A DNA stretch of 64,000 bases from Gammaproteobacteria bacterium. Its GTDB lineage: Bacteria; Pseudomonadota; Gammaproteobacteria; Steroidobacterales; GCA-2729495. A program made the translations under genes and the position numbers. Numbering within the stretch: the first letter of the stretch is position 1; every line of letters starts with the position of its first letter. Under the pieces are notes generated by a model. The model saw nothing but the letters and a program-made list of their open reading frames with translations. It ran no database searches and was not told the DNA's origin. The DNA is taken from NCBI GenBank assembly GCA_020851975.1, contig JADZBS010000023.1, forward strand, positions 1 through 64,000. Reading direction: 5' to 3'. Of the stretch, positions 38,501 to 45,820 are shown piece after piece.

Positions 38501-38668
38501 CACGACTTTCTGAATAGTCCGTTCTTCTACGACAGCGTGGGCAATAACGTAGGCCGGTCGTCCATTTTTGGTCTGATCAACGCGGGCAACGTGATCGTCG
38601 CGACGCCATTCGCTGGCGCCTCCACCATCCCGTCCGTCGCTTATGATGGGTTCGCCCATGTGGACTGA
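32507..38668 (+). CDS. exported SpvB/FG-GAP/Rhs-repeat protein, polymorphic-toxin-like
   Basis: 2053 residues. A signal peptide covers residues 1-36. An SpvB-type domain follows (about 45-330, with LRPDVALAYNSHAGDGPAGN). Seven FG-GAP/VCBS calcium-loop repeats (DYNGDGALDLF, DFDGDGRMDLL, DLNGDGLSDVL and others) span about 350-690. A long YD/Rhs-repeat region (about 700-1700) ends with the Rhs core closing motif NPVTYIDPSGY near residue 1764. The last 289 residues have a Gly/Ala-rich segment and a variable tail with AGPHDFLNS; I do not recognise the tail. SD GGGGAG precedes the ATG. Family knowledge suggests a secreted toxin or surface protein. Confidence 0.88.
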   Translation: MSAASTGSLRRQQPSVRRLALVLWVALAAVTGASADTVVGHIEGAADVTAAGAATYTMPIQVAAGLGGLRPDVALAYNSHAGDGPAGNGWTLTGFPRVTRCGRTFALDGRVQGVRFSSQDRFCLDGQPLLLVTGAWGASGAEYRREIHANERIFSYGRQGSSPAWFEVRHPDGRIERFGNDADSRIEVPGGSEVAVWAINEIVDRSGQRIGVTWFEDNARGEHHPTEIRWSYGASADPQQAPLRLAFEWEDRPADDVREGFVWGAPWQTSVRLSAIAYEANGGTGLQLVHRYTLAYRAVRIGAGDRQLLASVTQCGPKDCLPPTTFDWYPTTGEHVVEQSSGPNTANALIGDYNGDGALDLFGLNGAYWSVWPSDPQNGGYGSPVSVGRRETTQPDIAVPFDYNGDGLTDLLIAGPNGVGLVYFAPTGEPAAPGPGFPWRYLPGLSPALMEIQPMDVDGDHLDDLVYLRNGAVYFRRNLGGDLGPEQAGGLRSVTAPYTPFLNGNGYIQPADFDGDGRMDLLVARSKATATGDYRWEAFLSTGTRFATDPIASFTTQPSPHKALVADLNGDGLSDVLRYSGSVWRSYLSRGTGTSSNPGLVDQNCPAAPTMEGTHPVVLDYDGDGRSDLLTDFSGTNWYVYPSRAGCLDQGRQYEITALSQVRSMFKVVLPTDVDGDGNIDLAAGVDDGSQTSTWFSVRYEPRNGLSHLFERAGLLHTLTDGLGNESHFSYAALSGWSGYSATAQAPAGTRLVRGGPLAVVSIHGESSGIGDTLTYTGFSYANALFDRLGRGLLGFATVRVSDGTTRLTTETRYHQVFPYIGRVDQVTVRNGNQTVSVYDPTWSAAVTSVPDAARDVHFVRLTGDVDERYEIDAEGLYAGNVVRRTTRSLTWDLSHGAVATEQVVVTAPQEGDIPHRTTRTTSFDDGAGEEAGCLGLPTQVIVTRDVAGSLSESRTTQRSWNTATCQLASQVDGPPASASQQLRATYAYDAQGRTTTVTLQDAAGQLPPRQTRYEYAPGDPQPIAESALITGESDLTVTHTWHPGLGLVTARVNPQGRPSSWTYDDFGRLLRESRSPGSTQYSYTACGPCFAPNARYAVRLVRSDGSWTESQHDSHGRIVGRSSELPDGRISRQLLEYEATGRLARQSTPFVDGAAQVYWTTYQYDRLGRPKSIDQPASEEVPNGASYNYVYAGLVTVRGNPEEHFTIQRHDAEGRLVFVRGPLMDDTNYGYTAFGQLRTVTDPAGHRRELHYDERGLLVESIDPDSGRRRFAYDAFGALVSRTDGEATTVTATWQYDQFGRLTRRTEPEGVTSFTYSPAAGSGRGLLTLVTAASGFREAYVYDTNSRLQQITTTIEGVAYQTDYGYDSENNVRSMIYPATVGWRPRFLFGYTAGHLTAVVQQDIGFTPVSLLMGTDASGRPTRLAFADGGIVEEARYDAASGRLRSIRSGVPDAPGSLQDYAYTWDRVGNLLSREDLGASPHRRETFTYDADNRLTQVTLDGTATVTARYTIDGNLLSRSDVGTYAYTGTQPHAVTRVSGGPAGTLDFAYDASGQMSARNGSGITWTSSGQPTQISAGSNFTQFAYGPSGQRVRQLSRAGGVARTTHYVGPHFEVEIEGGVRRYRSTVFGYGRALYSQVESSAGGIEAYYVLHDHQGSVDRLARSAGTGTDEIALGFDAWGRRRNADWSADPAGARYGDRHWTERGYTGHEHIDPVRLVHMNGRVQDPLLGRMLSPDPVLGALEQPQTQNAYGYAANNPVTYIDPSGYFLGRIGNFLQRGVRHLGSFGRRVIRRWGRPIVAAVTAYYTAGAVSSWAYAAQGSSLTAATIGSAQLTSYVVGGMAGGAVAGAISTGELRGALVGAVTGAAMGGITGYWGGSYSAGRVLAEASVGGVAAELNGGDFRQGFLTSGSFSSLTWAAVEMREAMIEQSMLDPKGRNAGGESAGFRGDRFKLGGCRFPCQSSPLGGAQSGPGKFLGFSYDPGSFIDSLIETYAGPHDFLNSPFFYDSVGNNVGRSSIFGLINAGNVIVATPFAGASTIPSVAYDGFAHVD

Positions 38669-38716
38669 CGGTGATACCGCCTTGGTGCGTGTAATGCTGC
38701 CCGACGCGCGCACACC

Positions 38717-39382
38717 ATGACAGCCATCGATTGTCTAGGTGCTCGAAACAACGTGATCAGACATAGCGCTGCTCCTGACGCTGGTTGCCCTCCAACCCCC
38801 GGTTCGTCACAGGGAACGCTACTACTCATCGTGATTGCTACAGTTGGACTGGTTGCCTGCGTCCCGATGCGCTTTTCGGGTTATCGCCCGACGGGGCCCG
38901 GTGAGCTGGAGGGCGGTTACTGCATCGCCGGTATCCGGGACTGGCTCAACATGCCGGCGCCCGGCGGTGTCGAAATCCACATGCGGGCGACGGCGCTCGA
39001 GCCCGAGCATGTCGTCGTGCTGACCACCTATCTGATCGTTCCGAACGGCAGGGCCGTCCGGCTGCTGGCAGACACACTCGCGGTGACAACCGCCGATACC
39101 GGGCATGCCGAGCAGTTCCCGATCACGCGGATCACGGCAGGTGGGCCGATCGAGCTCGAAGCGCTGGCAACGATGACCGGGTCACCTAATGAAGCACGAA
39201 ACTATTTTTCGATACTACTCACGCCTCGCGGACCAGGTTCTGACTTCCGGTCCCCGATCGTGGCGGTACCACGCTTCACCGTCCAGCTCCCGGCGATGAT
39301 GATCGACGGTGAGGAGTTTCAGCCCGGACCGGTGGCATTCGAGACGTATCGTGAATGGGGCATGTACTACTGCGTCCAGTGA
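38717..39382 (+). CDS. putative lipoprotein downstream of the Rhs gene
   Basis: 221 residues. A hydrophobic segment (TLLLIVIATVGLVAC) ends in a lipobox with Cys48. The N-terminal 34 residues before it are unusually long, so the real start may be the GTG at 38751. The mature part is mostly beta-strand-like and shows no recognised family. It begins 48 bp after the Rhs stop and has lower G+C than the surroundings. An immunity role for the Rhs tail is possible but only inferred from position. Confidence 0.6.
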   Translation: MTAIDCLGARNNVIRHSAAPDAGCPPTPGSSQGTLLLIVIATVGLVACVPMRFSGYRPTGPGELEGGYCIAGIRDWLNMPAPGGVEIHMRATALEPEHVVVLTTYLIVPNGRAVRLLADTLAVTTADTGHAEQFPITRITAGGPIELEALATMTGSPNEARNYFSILLTPRGPGSDFRSPIVAVPRFTVQLPAMMIDGEEFQPGPVAFETYREWGMYYCVQ

Positions 39383-39737
39383 TGGCCGGCTGAGACCTGC
39401 CGGGTTCACTGCGATCATCGCCGCACTGGCGGCAGTGTCGCTGCTCGCTGGATGCGCCAGCCCCAAGTATCGTCGCGCAGATTTCGCCCGTGACCGCGAG
39501 CGGTGCGTCGGCCGTACGTTTGGCGATCCGGCGAGCTGGTGGTGCGGCTGGGACCATGCCGTGGACAGCCAGGCCATCGACACGCTGATGGAGGAATACA
39601 CCATCGCACCACCTGGCATGGGCGAATGCCGATGGATCTACCGTGTCGATCGTGTGCAGCGGGTTGTAACTGGCTGGCGCTATGCAGCCGGACGAGACGA
39701 TTGCAAGACCGCCATCGACTGGCTTGGAGCCTGGTAA
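39351..39737 (+). CDS. small putative lipoprotein
   Basis: 128 residues from the GTG at 39351; an ATG at 39309 is also in frame. A hydrophobic run ends at VSLLAGCASP with lipobox Cys near residue 35. The mature 90 residues are rich in Trp and contain four further Cys (RCVGR, WWCGW, GECRW, DDCKT), suggesting disulfides. No family is recognised. It overlaps the preceding lipoprotein gene, so the two are likely co-expressed. Start choice is uncertain. Confidence 0.55.
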   Translation: MNGACTTASSDGRLRPAGFTAIIAALAAVSLLAGCASPKYRRADFARDRERCVGRTFGDPASWWCGWDHAVDSQAIDTLMEEYTIAPPGMGECRWIYRVDRVQRVVTGWRYAAGRDDCKTAIDWLGAW

Positions 39738-39769
39738 CCTCCTGACAACCCGGTCTCGAGCGCGAAACG

Positions 39770-40192
39770 CTATCCCATCCGGCCCACCGCCCACTCGATC
39801 ACCGCCTTCACCCGGGGCGCCGCCAGGCGGCGGGCCTCGGCGAGCGAGAGCCAGCGGATCTCGGCGTGCTCGGGACGACCGGTCTCGGGATTGGGCAGGA
39901 TGGCGACATCGCTGCGGGCGGTGCGGGCGAGGTAATAGCGGGCCGTCTTGCCACGGCTGTAGGGGCCGCTCTCGAAAAATTCGTCGCCCCAGGGGAAGGT
40001 CAGGTCGTCGAGGGTGGTCTCTTCCTGGACCTCGCGAAGGGCAGCCTGCCGCGGATCCTCGCCGTTCTCGAGCAGCCCCTTGGGGAAATCCCAGTGGCCG
40101 AAGGACCGCAGCATGAGCAGGCGCGGCCCGGCCGTCGAATCACGCACGACGACCGCCCCGCACGACAGGACCTTGCGCTGCCTCCGCCCCAT
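39770..40192 (-). CDS. NUDIX hydrolase, Ap4A hydrolase-like
   Basis: 140 residues from the ATG at 40192. The N-terminal strand SCGAVVVRD and the Nudix box GLLENGEDPRQAALREVQEE plus TTL are visible; the G of EExGU is Thr here. FGHWDFPKG fits bis(5'-nucleosyl)-tetraphosphatases. It probably hydrolyses dinucleoside polyphosphates. A TATACT -10-like box (40206-40201) ends only 8 bp before the ATG, which would make the mRNA nearly leaderless. A TTG at 40201 is an alternative start. Confidence 0.85.
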   Translation of the reverse strand: MGRRQRKVLSCGAVVVRDSTAGPRLLMLRSFGHWDFPKGLLENGEDPRQAALREVQEETTLDDLTFPWGDEFFESGPYSRGKTARYYLARTARSDVAILPNPETGRPEHAEIRWLSLAEARRLAAPRVKAVIEWAVGRMG

Positions 40193-40254
40193 GGGCCGCA
40201 AGTATAGCGACCGGATTCACCGGAACGGAAGGTTTTTCTCCATAAATCAGCAAC

Positions 40255-40272
40255 TTGGGAAAATTTTCCCAA
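40255..40272. promoter_or_regulatory. 18-bp perfect palindrome, possible operator
   Basis: TTGGGAAAATTTTCCCAA is a perfect inverted repeat in the short gap between the ybbP stop (40279) and the NUDIX gene start (40192). There is no T-run on either strand, so it is not a classical terminator. A repressor site for the NUDIX gene is possible. Confidence 0.4.
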
Positions 40273-40278
40273 ATGCTC

Positions 40279-42771
40279 TCAGGTGTCGCGTAACACCGTC
40301 ACCGGCGGCTCGTTCACGGCTTTGCGGGTGGCGAGGGTGCCGGTGAGGCCCACCAGCACACAACCGGCGAGGAGCCCTGCTGGCCACAGCCAGGGACTGA
40401 TGCGGAAGTCGAGGTCGAACACGCGCTCCGCGAGGACCAGCCCGATCGCCGTGGCACCGACCGCGGCCAGCACGCCAGCAAGGCCGCCGAGCGTGACGAA
40501 CTCCGCGGCGACACCCTTCAGGATCGTGCGCCGGTCGGCACCGAGGGCGTGCAGGATGGCACTCTCGAAACGGCGTTCGTCGCGTGTCACCTGCACCGCC
40601 GCGAGCAGCACCATGACACCGGCGAGAAGCGTGAACAGGAAGACATACTGCACAGCGGCCGAGGCGCGATCCACGACCAGGCGCACCTGCGAGAGGATGG
40701 CCTCGAGGTCGAACACGGTGACACCGGGGAACTCGCGCACCAGCCGGTTCAGGAGCCGGCGCTTTTCGGGCGCAACATGGAAGCTCGCGATGTAGGTCTG
40801 CGGCAGCTCCGCGGCCAGGCCGGGCGAGAGCATGAGATAGAAATTCGGCGCGAAGGAATCCCACTCGACGTGCCGGATGCTGGTGACCGGGGCGGTGAAC
40901 TCCTCGCCGCCGACGTTGAAGGTCATGGTGTCGCCGACCTGTACGCCGAGGCCACGTGCCACGCCCTCCTCGAGCGACATCTGTGGCGCGCCGCGATAAT
41001 CGGTGCCCCACCAGGCACCCGCCCGCAGTTCGTTGCTCGCCGGCAGATCGGCCGCCCAGGTGATGTTCTGCTCGCGGCGGATGAAGTTCACGCCCTGCGG
41101 GTCGGTGATGCCGAGATCCTGCACCGGCCGCCCGCCGATGGCGACGAGCCGGCCGCGGATGAACGGCAGCCAGGTCGGCCGTCCGCCGATCTCCGTCTCG
41201 ATGAAGCGGCGCATCTCCGGCCAGGTAGGCGGATCGATGTTGATCAGGAAGTAGTTCGGCGCATCCGGCGGGATGGTACGCCGCCAGGCGGTGAGCAGGT
41301 CGTTGCGTACCACGGTCAGCAGCAACAGGACCATCAGCCCGAGGCCGAAGCCGACGATCTGGACCACGCTTTCCCCGCCGCGGCGGGAGATGTTGGCGAG
41401 CCCGTAACGCCAGGCCACGCCGGCTGCGCCCCGAAAGCGCGCCGCGAGCCGCACCAGGCCGAAGCCGGTGAGACCGGCTGCCAGCGACAGCACCAGCAAC
41501 CCGCCGACGATGATGCCGACCAGCGTCAGGTCGCGGACGATGGCATAGATCATGCCGACCAGCGCCCCGACTGCGATGACGTGGGTAAGACCGGAGGCGA
41601 GCGCCGGCGGCGGCAGGTCGTGGCGCAGCACGCGCAGGGGCGTCGTGCGTTTCAGCACCCAGAGGTGCGGCAGCGCGAAACCGAGTACGACGGTGGCCGC
41701 GGTGAGCGCACCCAGCCAGGCTGGCGCGAATGCCGGCGCAGGAAGGTCCACCTGCAGCAACCCGGCGGAAAGACGGGCGAGCACGCCCTGCGCGCCAAAG
41801 CCGAGGATCGAGCCAACGAGAGACGTGCCGGCGATGATGGCTGCAAGTTGCACCAGCGAACTGCGCTCGATGAAGGCCTGTGTGGCGCCGAGGCTCTTCA
41901 TGAGGGCAACTGCATCGAGATGGCGCAGCGCATGGAGTCGCGCCGCCATCCCCGTTGCCACGGCCGCCAGCACCACGGTCACCAGCGAAGCCAGGGTCAG
42001 GAAGCGCTGCGCACGTTCGATGGCCGCGTTGATCTGCTCGCCGGCGTCTTCCTGGTCGCGGATCACGGCCTCGGAATCGAGCCGGGGCGCGGCCCACTCG
42101 CGGAATGCCGCCAGCGCAGCCTCGTCCCCGGCGTACAACTGGCGGAAGGTCACGCGGCTGCCCGGACGCACCACGTCCATCGTGGCGACGTCGGCGATGT
42201 TCACCAGCAGCGACGGGGCAAGGTTGGCGAAGCCCGGATTCTGGTCCGGCTGGTATTCGAGCACGCGTGTGATGCGCAGCGTGCGTGCACCGACCAGCAC
42301 CTCGGTGCCAACGTCGACGCCGAGCTTGCCGAGCAGGCCGGGTTCCGCCCACGCCTCGCCGGGCGCCGGCACGTCGCTCACCACGGCCGCGGTCCCGAAC
42401 ATCTGCAGCGAAGTGCGGATCTCGCCGCGCAGCGGGTAGCCCGTCGAAACCCCCTCGATGGTGGCGAGCGAACTCAGATCCTCGCCGGCGAGGACCACGC
42501 TCGGAAACGCCATCGCCTCCGCGGTACGCAGGCCAAGCAGGCGGGCTTGCCCGAGAAAATCGGCATCCACCGGCACGGGCGAGCGGATGACCAGGTCGGC
42601 GGCGAGCACGGCGCTCGCCTGCTGGCGGATGGCACGGGCAACCCGATCGGTGAAAAAGCCGACCACCGTGATGGCTGCCACCGCCAGGACGATCGCCGCC
42701 ATCAGCACGGTGAGTTCGCCGGCACGCAGGTCGCGCACGAGCGAGCGCAACGCCCAGGTGACCGTCTTCAT
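40279..42771 (-). CDS. ybbP: ABC transporter permease of the YbbP family
   Basis: 830 residues with ten hydrophobic segments arranged as two FtsX-like permease units. These are TM1 at residues 20-40, groups near 260-400 and 420-480, and a C-terminal FtsX domain at about 700-825 with ALGADRRTILKG. Two large periplasmic regions lie between. The ATG at 42771 overlaps the ybbA stop by 4 bp. YbbA-YbbP is a MacB-like lysophospholipid/lipid-associated transporter of unsettled substrate, conserved next to tesA. Confidence 0.92.
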   Translation of the reverse strand: MKTVTWALRSLVRDLRAGELTVLMAAIVLAVAAITVVGFFTDRVARAIRQQASAVLAADLVIRSPVPVDADFLGQARLLGLRTAEAMAFPSVVLAGEDLSSLATIEGVSTGYPLRGEIRTSLQMFGTAAVVSDVPAPGEAWAEPGLLGKLGVDVGTEVLVGARTLRITRVLEYQPDQNPGFANLAPSLLVNIADVATMDVVRPGSRVTFRQLYAGDEAALAAFREWAAPRLDSEAVIRDQEDAGEQINAAIERAQRFLTLASLVTVVLAAVATGMAARLHALRHLDAVALMKSLGATQAFIERSSLVQLAAIIAGTSLVGSILGFGAQGVLARLSAGLLQVDLPAPAFAPAWLGALTAATVVLGFALPHLWVLKRTTPLRVLRHDLPPPALASGLTHVIAVGALVGMIYAIVRDLTLVGIIVGGLLVLSLAAGLTGFGLVRLAARFRGAAGVAWRYGLANISRRGGESVVQIVGFGLGLMVLLLLTVVRNDLLTAWRRTIPPDAPNYFLINIDPPTWPEMRRFIETEIGGRPTWLPFIRGRLVAIGGRPVQDLGITDPQGVNFIRREQNITWAADLPASNELRAGAWWGTDYRGAPQMSLEEGVARGLGVQVGDTMTFNVGGEEFTAPVTSIRHVEWDSFAPNFYLMLSPGLAAELPQTYIASFHVAPEKRRLLNRLVREFPGVTVFDLEAILSQVRLVVDRASAAVQYVFLFTLLAGVMVLLAAVQVTRDERRFESAILHALGADRRTILKGVAAEFVTLGGLAGVLAAVGATAIGLVLAERVFDLDFRISPWLWPAGLLAGCVLVGLTGTLATRKAVNEPPVTVLRDT

Positions 42772-43454
42772 GTCACCAGCCGGCCGGCGACGATCTCGAG
42801 TACGCGGTCGCAGCGGCTGGCGAGGTTGCGTTCGTGCGTGACGAGCACGAGCGTCGTACGCGCCTGGCGGTTGAGTCCGAACAGCAGCCCGGCGACACGC
42901 TCGCCGCTGGCGGCATCGAGATTGCCCGTCGGCTCGTCGGCGAACAACACCGCGGGACGGGTGACGAAGGCGCGGGCGATCGCCACACGCTGCTTCTCGC
43001 CGCCGGAAAGCTGCTTCGGATAGTGCGACAGGCGCGGCGCGAGCCCGACCGAGTCGAGGGCTTCCCGTGCGCGCGCCGCGGCATCGTCGCGGCCGGCGAG
43101 TTCCAGCGGCAGCATCACGTTCTCGAGTGCGGTGAGGGAAGGCACCAGGTGAAACGACTGGAACACGAAGCCGACGTGCCTGCCGCGCAGCCGCGCGCGA
43201 CCGTCTTCGTCGAGCCGGGTGAGATCCTCGCCGCACAACCACACCTGGCCGCTGCTTGGCTGGTCGAGGCCGGCAAGCAACGCGAGCAGCGTGGTCTTGC
43301 CCGCACCCGAGGGGCCGACGAGCGCCACGCTTTCGCCGGCGCGAATCTCGAGCGTCACATCGTCGAGGATGGTCAGCGGCCCTTCGGGGCTGCTAACCTG
43401 CTTGCCGAGCGCCGCCGTGCGCAGCACCACATCATCGAACTTGCGATCCTGCAT
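42768..43454 (-). CDS. ybbA: ABC transporter ATP-binding protein YbbA
   Basis: 228 residues. Walker A GPSGAGKTT, signature LSGGEKQRVAIARA, Walker B VLFADEPTGNLD and the switch His in VTHERNL are intact; it belongs to the LolD/MacB subfamily. The ATG at 43454 gives the usual N-terminus. It is divergent from and overlaps the start of tesA, and is coupled to ybbP downstream. With YbbP it forms a mechanotransmission-type ABC complex at the inner membrane. Confidence 0.94.
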   Translation of the reverse strand: MQDRKFDDVVLRTAALGKQVSSPEGPLTILDDVTLEIRAGESVALVGPSGAGKTTLLALLAGLDQPSSGQVWLCGEDLTRLDEDGRARLRGRHVGFVFQSFHLVPSLTALENVMLPLELAGRDDAAARAREALDSVGLAPRLSHYPKQLSGGEKQRVAIARAFVTRPAVLFADEPTGNLDAASGERVAGLLFGLNRQARTTLVLVTHERNLASRCDRVLEIVAGRLVT

Positions 43455-44085
43455 CACCAAGCTGTTCGTCCTGATCCTCGTGGCCGTGTCACAGCCGGCG
43501 CACGCCGTGGATTCATCACGGACCGTGCTGGTGGTCGGCGACAGCCTGAGCGCCGCCTTCAACCTCGAGCCCGGGCAGGGCTGGGTCGATCTGCTCCAGG
43601 GGCGGCTTGAAGCCAAAGGGTACGGTTATCGCGTGGTGAATGCCAGCATCACGGGCGACACCACCACCAGCGGACTGGGCCGCCTGCCGCGGGCACTGAA
43701 GCTGCACCGGCCTGCCATCGTCCTGATCGAACTCGGCGGCAACGATGGCCTGCGCGCCACGCCGATCGCCGTGATCCGGCGCAACCTCACGGCGATGATC
43801 CGCCTCGCCCGTGACGCCGGAGCACGCGTGGTGCTGGCCGGCATGCAGATGCCGCCGAACTACGGCCAGCGCTACACCAGCGAGTTCGCGGCGTTGTTCC
43901 CGGCGCTGGCGCGCGAGCAGAAGGTGCCGCTCGTCGGTTTCATCCTCGATGGCGTCGCCCTCGACCGCACGCTCATGCAGGCCGACGGCATCCACCCGAC
44001 CGCGGCCGCACAGCCCCGGCTGCTCGACAACGCCTGGCCGGTGATCGAGCGCGAGATCCGAGCCCTCGCAGCGTCACCACCGTAG
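43441..44085 (+). CDS. tesA: multifunctional acyl-CoA thioesterase/lysophospholipase TesA
   Basis: 214 residues of SGNH hydrolase. Block I is GDSLSAAFN (Ser35), block III is GGNDGLR and the catalytic Asp/His pair is in DGIHPT. A signal peptide (KLFVLILVAVSQPAHA) is produced if translation starts at the TTG at 43441; no ATG is available in frame, so the start is inferred. It acts in the periplasm. The tesA/ybbA-ybbP divergent pair is conserved in Gammaproteobacteria. Confidence 0.9.
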   Translation: MRSCITKLFVLILVAVSQPAHAVDSSRTVLVVGDSLSAAFNLEPGQGWVDLLQGRLEAKGYGYRVVNASITGDTTTSGLGRLPRALKLHRPAIVLIELGGNDGLRATPIAVIRRNLTAMIRLARDAGARVVLAGMQMPPNYGQRYTSEFAALFPALAREQKVPLVGFILDGVALDRTLMQADGIHPTAAAQPRLLDNAWPVIEREIRALAASPP

Positions 44086-44108
44086 CCAGCCCGTAACCGC
44101 GAGTTGCG

Positions 44109-44960
44109 TCAGCGAAACGCAGCGATGTGGTCGCGGATGAACTGCGCGAGCGGGATCGGTTCACGCCCGAGCAGGCGTCGGAAGGTGTCGGTGACGTGCG
44201 GGGCCGGGCCTTCGGCAATCTCCCGGAACAGCTGGGATACTGCGTTGGCGTGCCACTCGTTCAGCACGCGCTTCAGGATGCCGAGGTAGGCGGCCGGGTC
44301 GGCCGGCACGTAGGCGATGCGGGCGCCGAGCACCTCGGAAAACCGCGCGGCCACATCGTGGAAACTCAGGAGTTCGGGGCCGGTGATTTCGTAGCTTCGG
44401 CCCTCGTGTCCCCTGCCGGCGAGCACCTCGGCCGCGACCGCGCCGATGTCGCGTGCATCGGCCATTGCAGTCCTGCCATCCCCCATCGGCAGCGAGAACG
44501 AGTGATTCTCCTTGATGGACTTCGCGCTGGCGAGGAAGTTCTGCATGAAGAAGTTGGGCTTGACCATGGTCCAGGCCATGCCGGAAGCGCGGATGTATTC
44601 CTCGACGGCCCAATGTCCCTGCGGAATCGGCGTGGAGGCACTGGCCACCGCTTCCATGGAGGACATCTTGACGACGTGGCGCACACCGGCGGCCTTTGCG
44701 AGATCCACCAGCTGCTGCTCGAGCTCGACCTGCCGCTGGCTGTTGGGCAGCAGGATCAGGAGCCGCTCGACGCCGGCGAGCGCACGCCGCACGCTGTCCG
44801 TATCGGCGACGTCGCCGACGGCTAGTTCCAGGCCTGCCGCCTGCAGCACCTGCGCCTTTGCCGCATCGCGTACCAGGGCACGCGCCTTCACGCCCCGCTT
44901 CGCCAGCGCCTTGGCCGTTTCGCTGCCGGTCTTGCCCGTCGCGCCCGTCAACAGAATCAT
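44109..44960 (-). CDS. NmrA-like NAD(P)-binding protein
   Basis: 283 residues. Rossmann motif TGATGKTGSETAKAL is at the N-terminus. A KMSSMEAVAS strand and the WTMVKPNFFMQNFL segment are typical of atypical SDRs of the NmrA/quinone-oxidoreductase (QorB-like) type. The ATG at 44960 is favoured by AGGAG 8 bp upstream. An ATG at 44987 overlapping the pyrF stop would add nine residues. Substrate is unknown. Confidence 0.88.
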   Translation of the reverse strand: MILLTGATGKTGSETAKALAKRGVKARALVRDAAKAQVLQAAGLELAVGDVADTDSVRRALAGVERLLILLPNSQRQVELEQQLVDLAKAAGVRHVVKMSSMEAVASASTPIPQGHWAVEEYIRASGMAWTMVKPNFFMQNFLASAKSIKENHSFSLPMGDGRTAMADARDIGAVAAEVLAGRGHEGRSYEITGPELLSFHDVAARFSEVLGARIAYVPADPAAYLGILKRVLNEWHANAVSQLFREIAEGPAPHVTDTFRRLLGREPIPLAQFIRDHIAAFR

Positions 44961-44983
44961 GGTCGGATCTCCTGGTCGCCGGG

Positions 44984-45700
44984 TCATGCCGGAAAGATGC
45001 CGGCGATGGTTTCCTGGATCGATTCAGCGGCACGTTGCGGGTCGGCAGCGTCGCGGATCGGACGACCGACGACGATGTAGTCGGCACCGTCGCGAAAGGC
45101 CTGCTCGACCGTAACCACGCGCTTCTGATCGTCCACGGGCCTATTTTCCACGGGCCGGATGCCCGGCGTGACCACCAGCAACCGGTTGTCCACGGCGCGG
45201 CGCAAGGCCGGCAGCTCCAGGCCCGAGGCGACGACACCGTCGCAACCGGCCTCGAAGGCGCGGCGGGCGCGTGAAATCACCAGCTTTTCCACCTCGCAGG
45301 CAAAACCGAGGTCGTCGAGGTCGCCGCGATCGAGGCTGGTGAGCACCGTCACCGCGAGGATCCGGACGTCACCCTTGGCCCGGGCCGCAGCCTCCATGAT
45401 CCCCTGGTTGCCGTGCACCGTGGCGAAGGTCACCCCGCGGCTGGAGAGCTGGCGCACCGCAGCACCGACCGTGGCCGGCACGTCGAAGAATTTCAGGTCG
45501 GCGAAGACCTTCTTGCCGCGCGCCGTCATCCAGTCGACCAGCTCGAAGTAGCCGCCCGACATCATCATTTCCAGGCCGAGCTTGTAGAACCGGACCGAGT
45601 CACCGAGTTGCTCGGCCAGTGCGCGCGCCTGAGCGGGCTCGGCCACGTCCATCGCGAAGATGAGCCGGTCGCGGCGCTCGATGTTCCTGTCGTCAGTCAT
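44984..45700 (-). CDS. pyrF: orotidine-5'-phosphate decarboxylase
   Basis: 238 residues. The catalytic Asp-x-Lys-x2-Asp motif is in ADLKFFDVPATV. The C-terminal phosphate-binding segment DYIVVGRPIRDA is intact. It decarboxylates OMP to UMP, following PyrE in pyrimidine synthesis. It is directly upstream of the NmrA-like gene and downstream of a GGGGACAGTT palindrome region on the same strand. Confidence 0.95.
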   Translation of the reverse strand: MTDDRNIERRDRLIFAMDVAEPAQARALAEQLGDSVRFYKLGLEMMMSGGYFELVDWMTARGKKVFADLKFFDVPATVGAAVRQLSSRGVTFATVHGNQGIMEAAARAKGDVRILAVTVLTSLDRGDLDDLGFACEVEKLVISRARRAFEAGCDGVVASGLELPALRRAVDNRLLVVTPGIRPVENRPVDDQKRVVTVEQAFRDGADYIVVGRPIRDAADPQRAAESIQETIAGIFPA

Positions 45701-45739
45701 CGGGGACGTCCTCGTGCGGGGGCGCTACTGTACTGCGTC

Positions 45740-45815
45740 GGGGACAGTTCACTCAATTCGTCTGGGTCTGTTTGGCTTGCGCGAGTGCCTCAGATGAATC
45801 GAGTGAACTGTCCCC
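45740..45815. repeat. GGGGACAGTT inverted repeat, copy 1 (3' of dgt)
   Basis: GGGGACAGTTCACTC (45740-45754) is repeated in inverse orientation as GAGTGAACTGTCCCC (45801-45815). The arms extend to 20 bp with one mismatch and enclose 36 bp. It ends 5 bp before the dgt stop codon. A related palindrome lies at the other end of dgt. It is probably a REP-type element. Confidence 0.8.
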
Positions 45816-45820
45816 CATCC

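Noticed and set aside
40255..40272. The 18-bp palindrome as an intrinsic terminator for ybbP
   Set aside because: The arms are AT-rich in the middle and no T-run follows on the minus strand.
40549..43023. 824-codon open frame on the plus strand opposite ybbP/ybbA
   Set aside because: Translation is Arg/His/Glu-rich with no recognisable motif; ybbP and ybbA are clear on the other strand.
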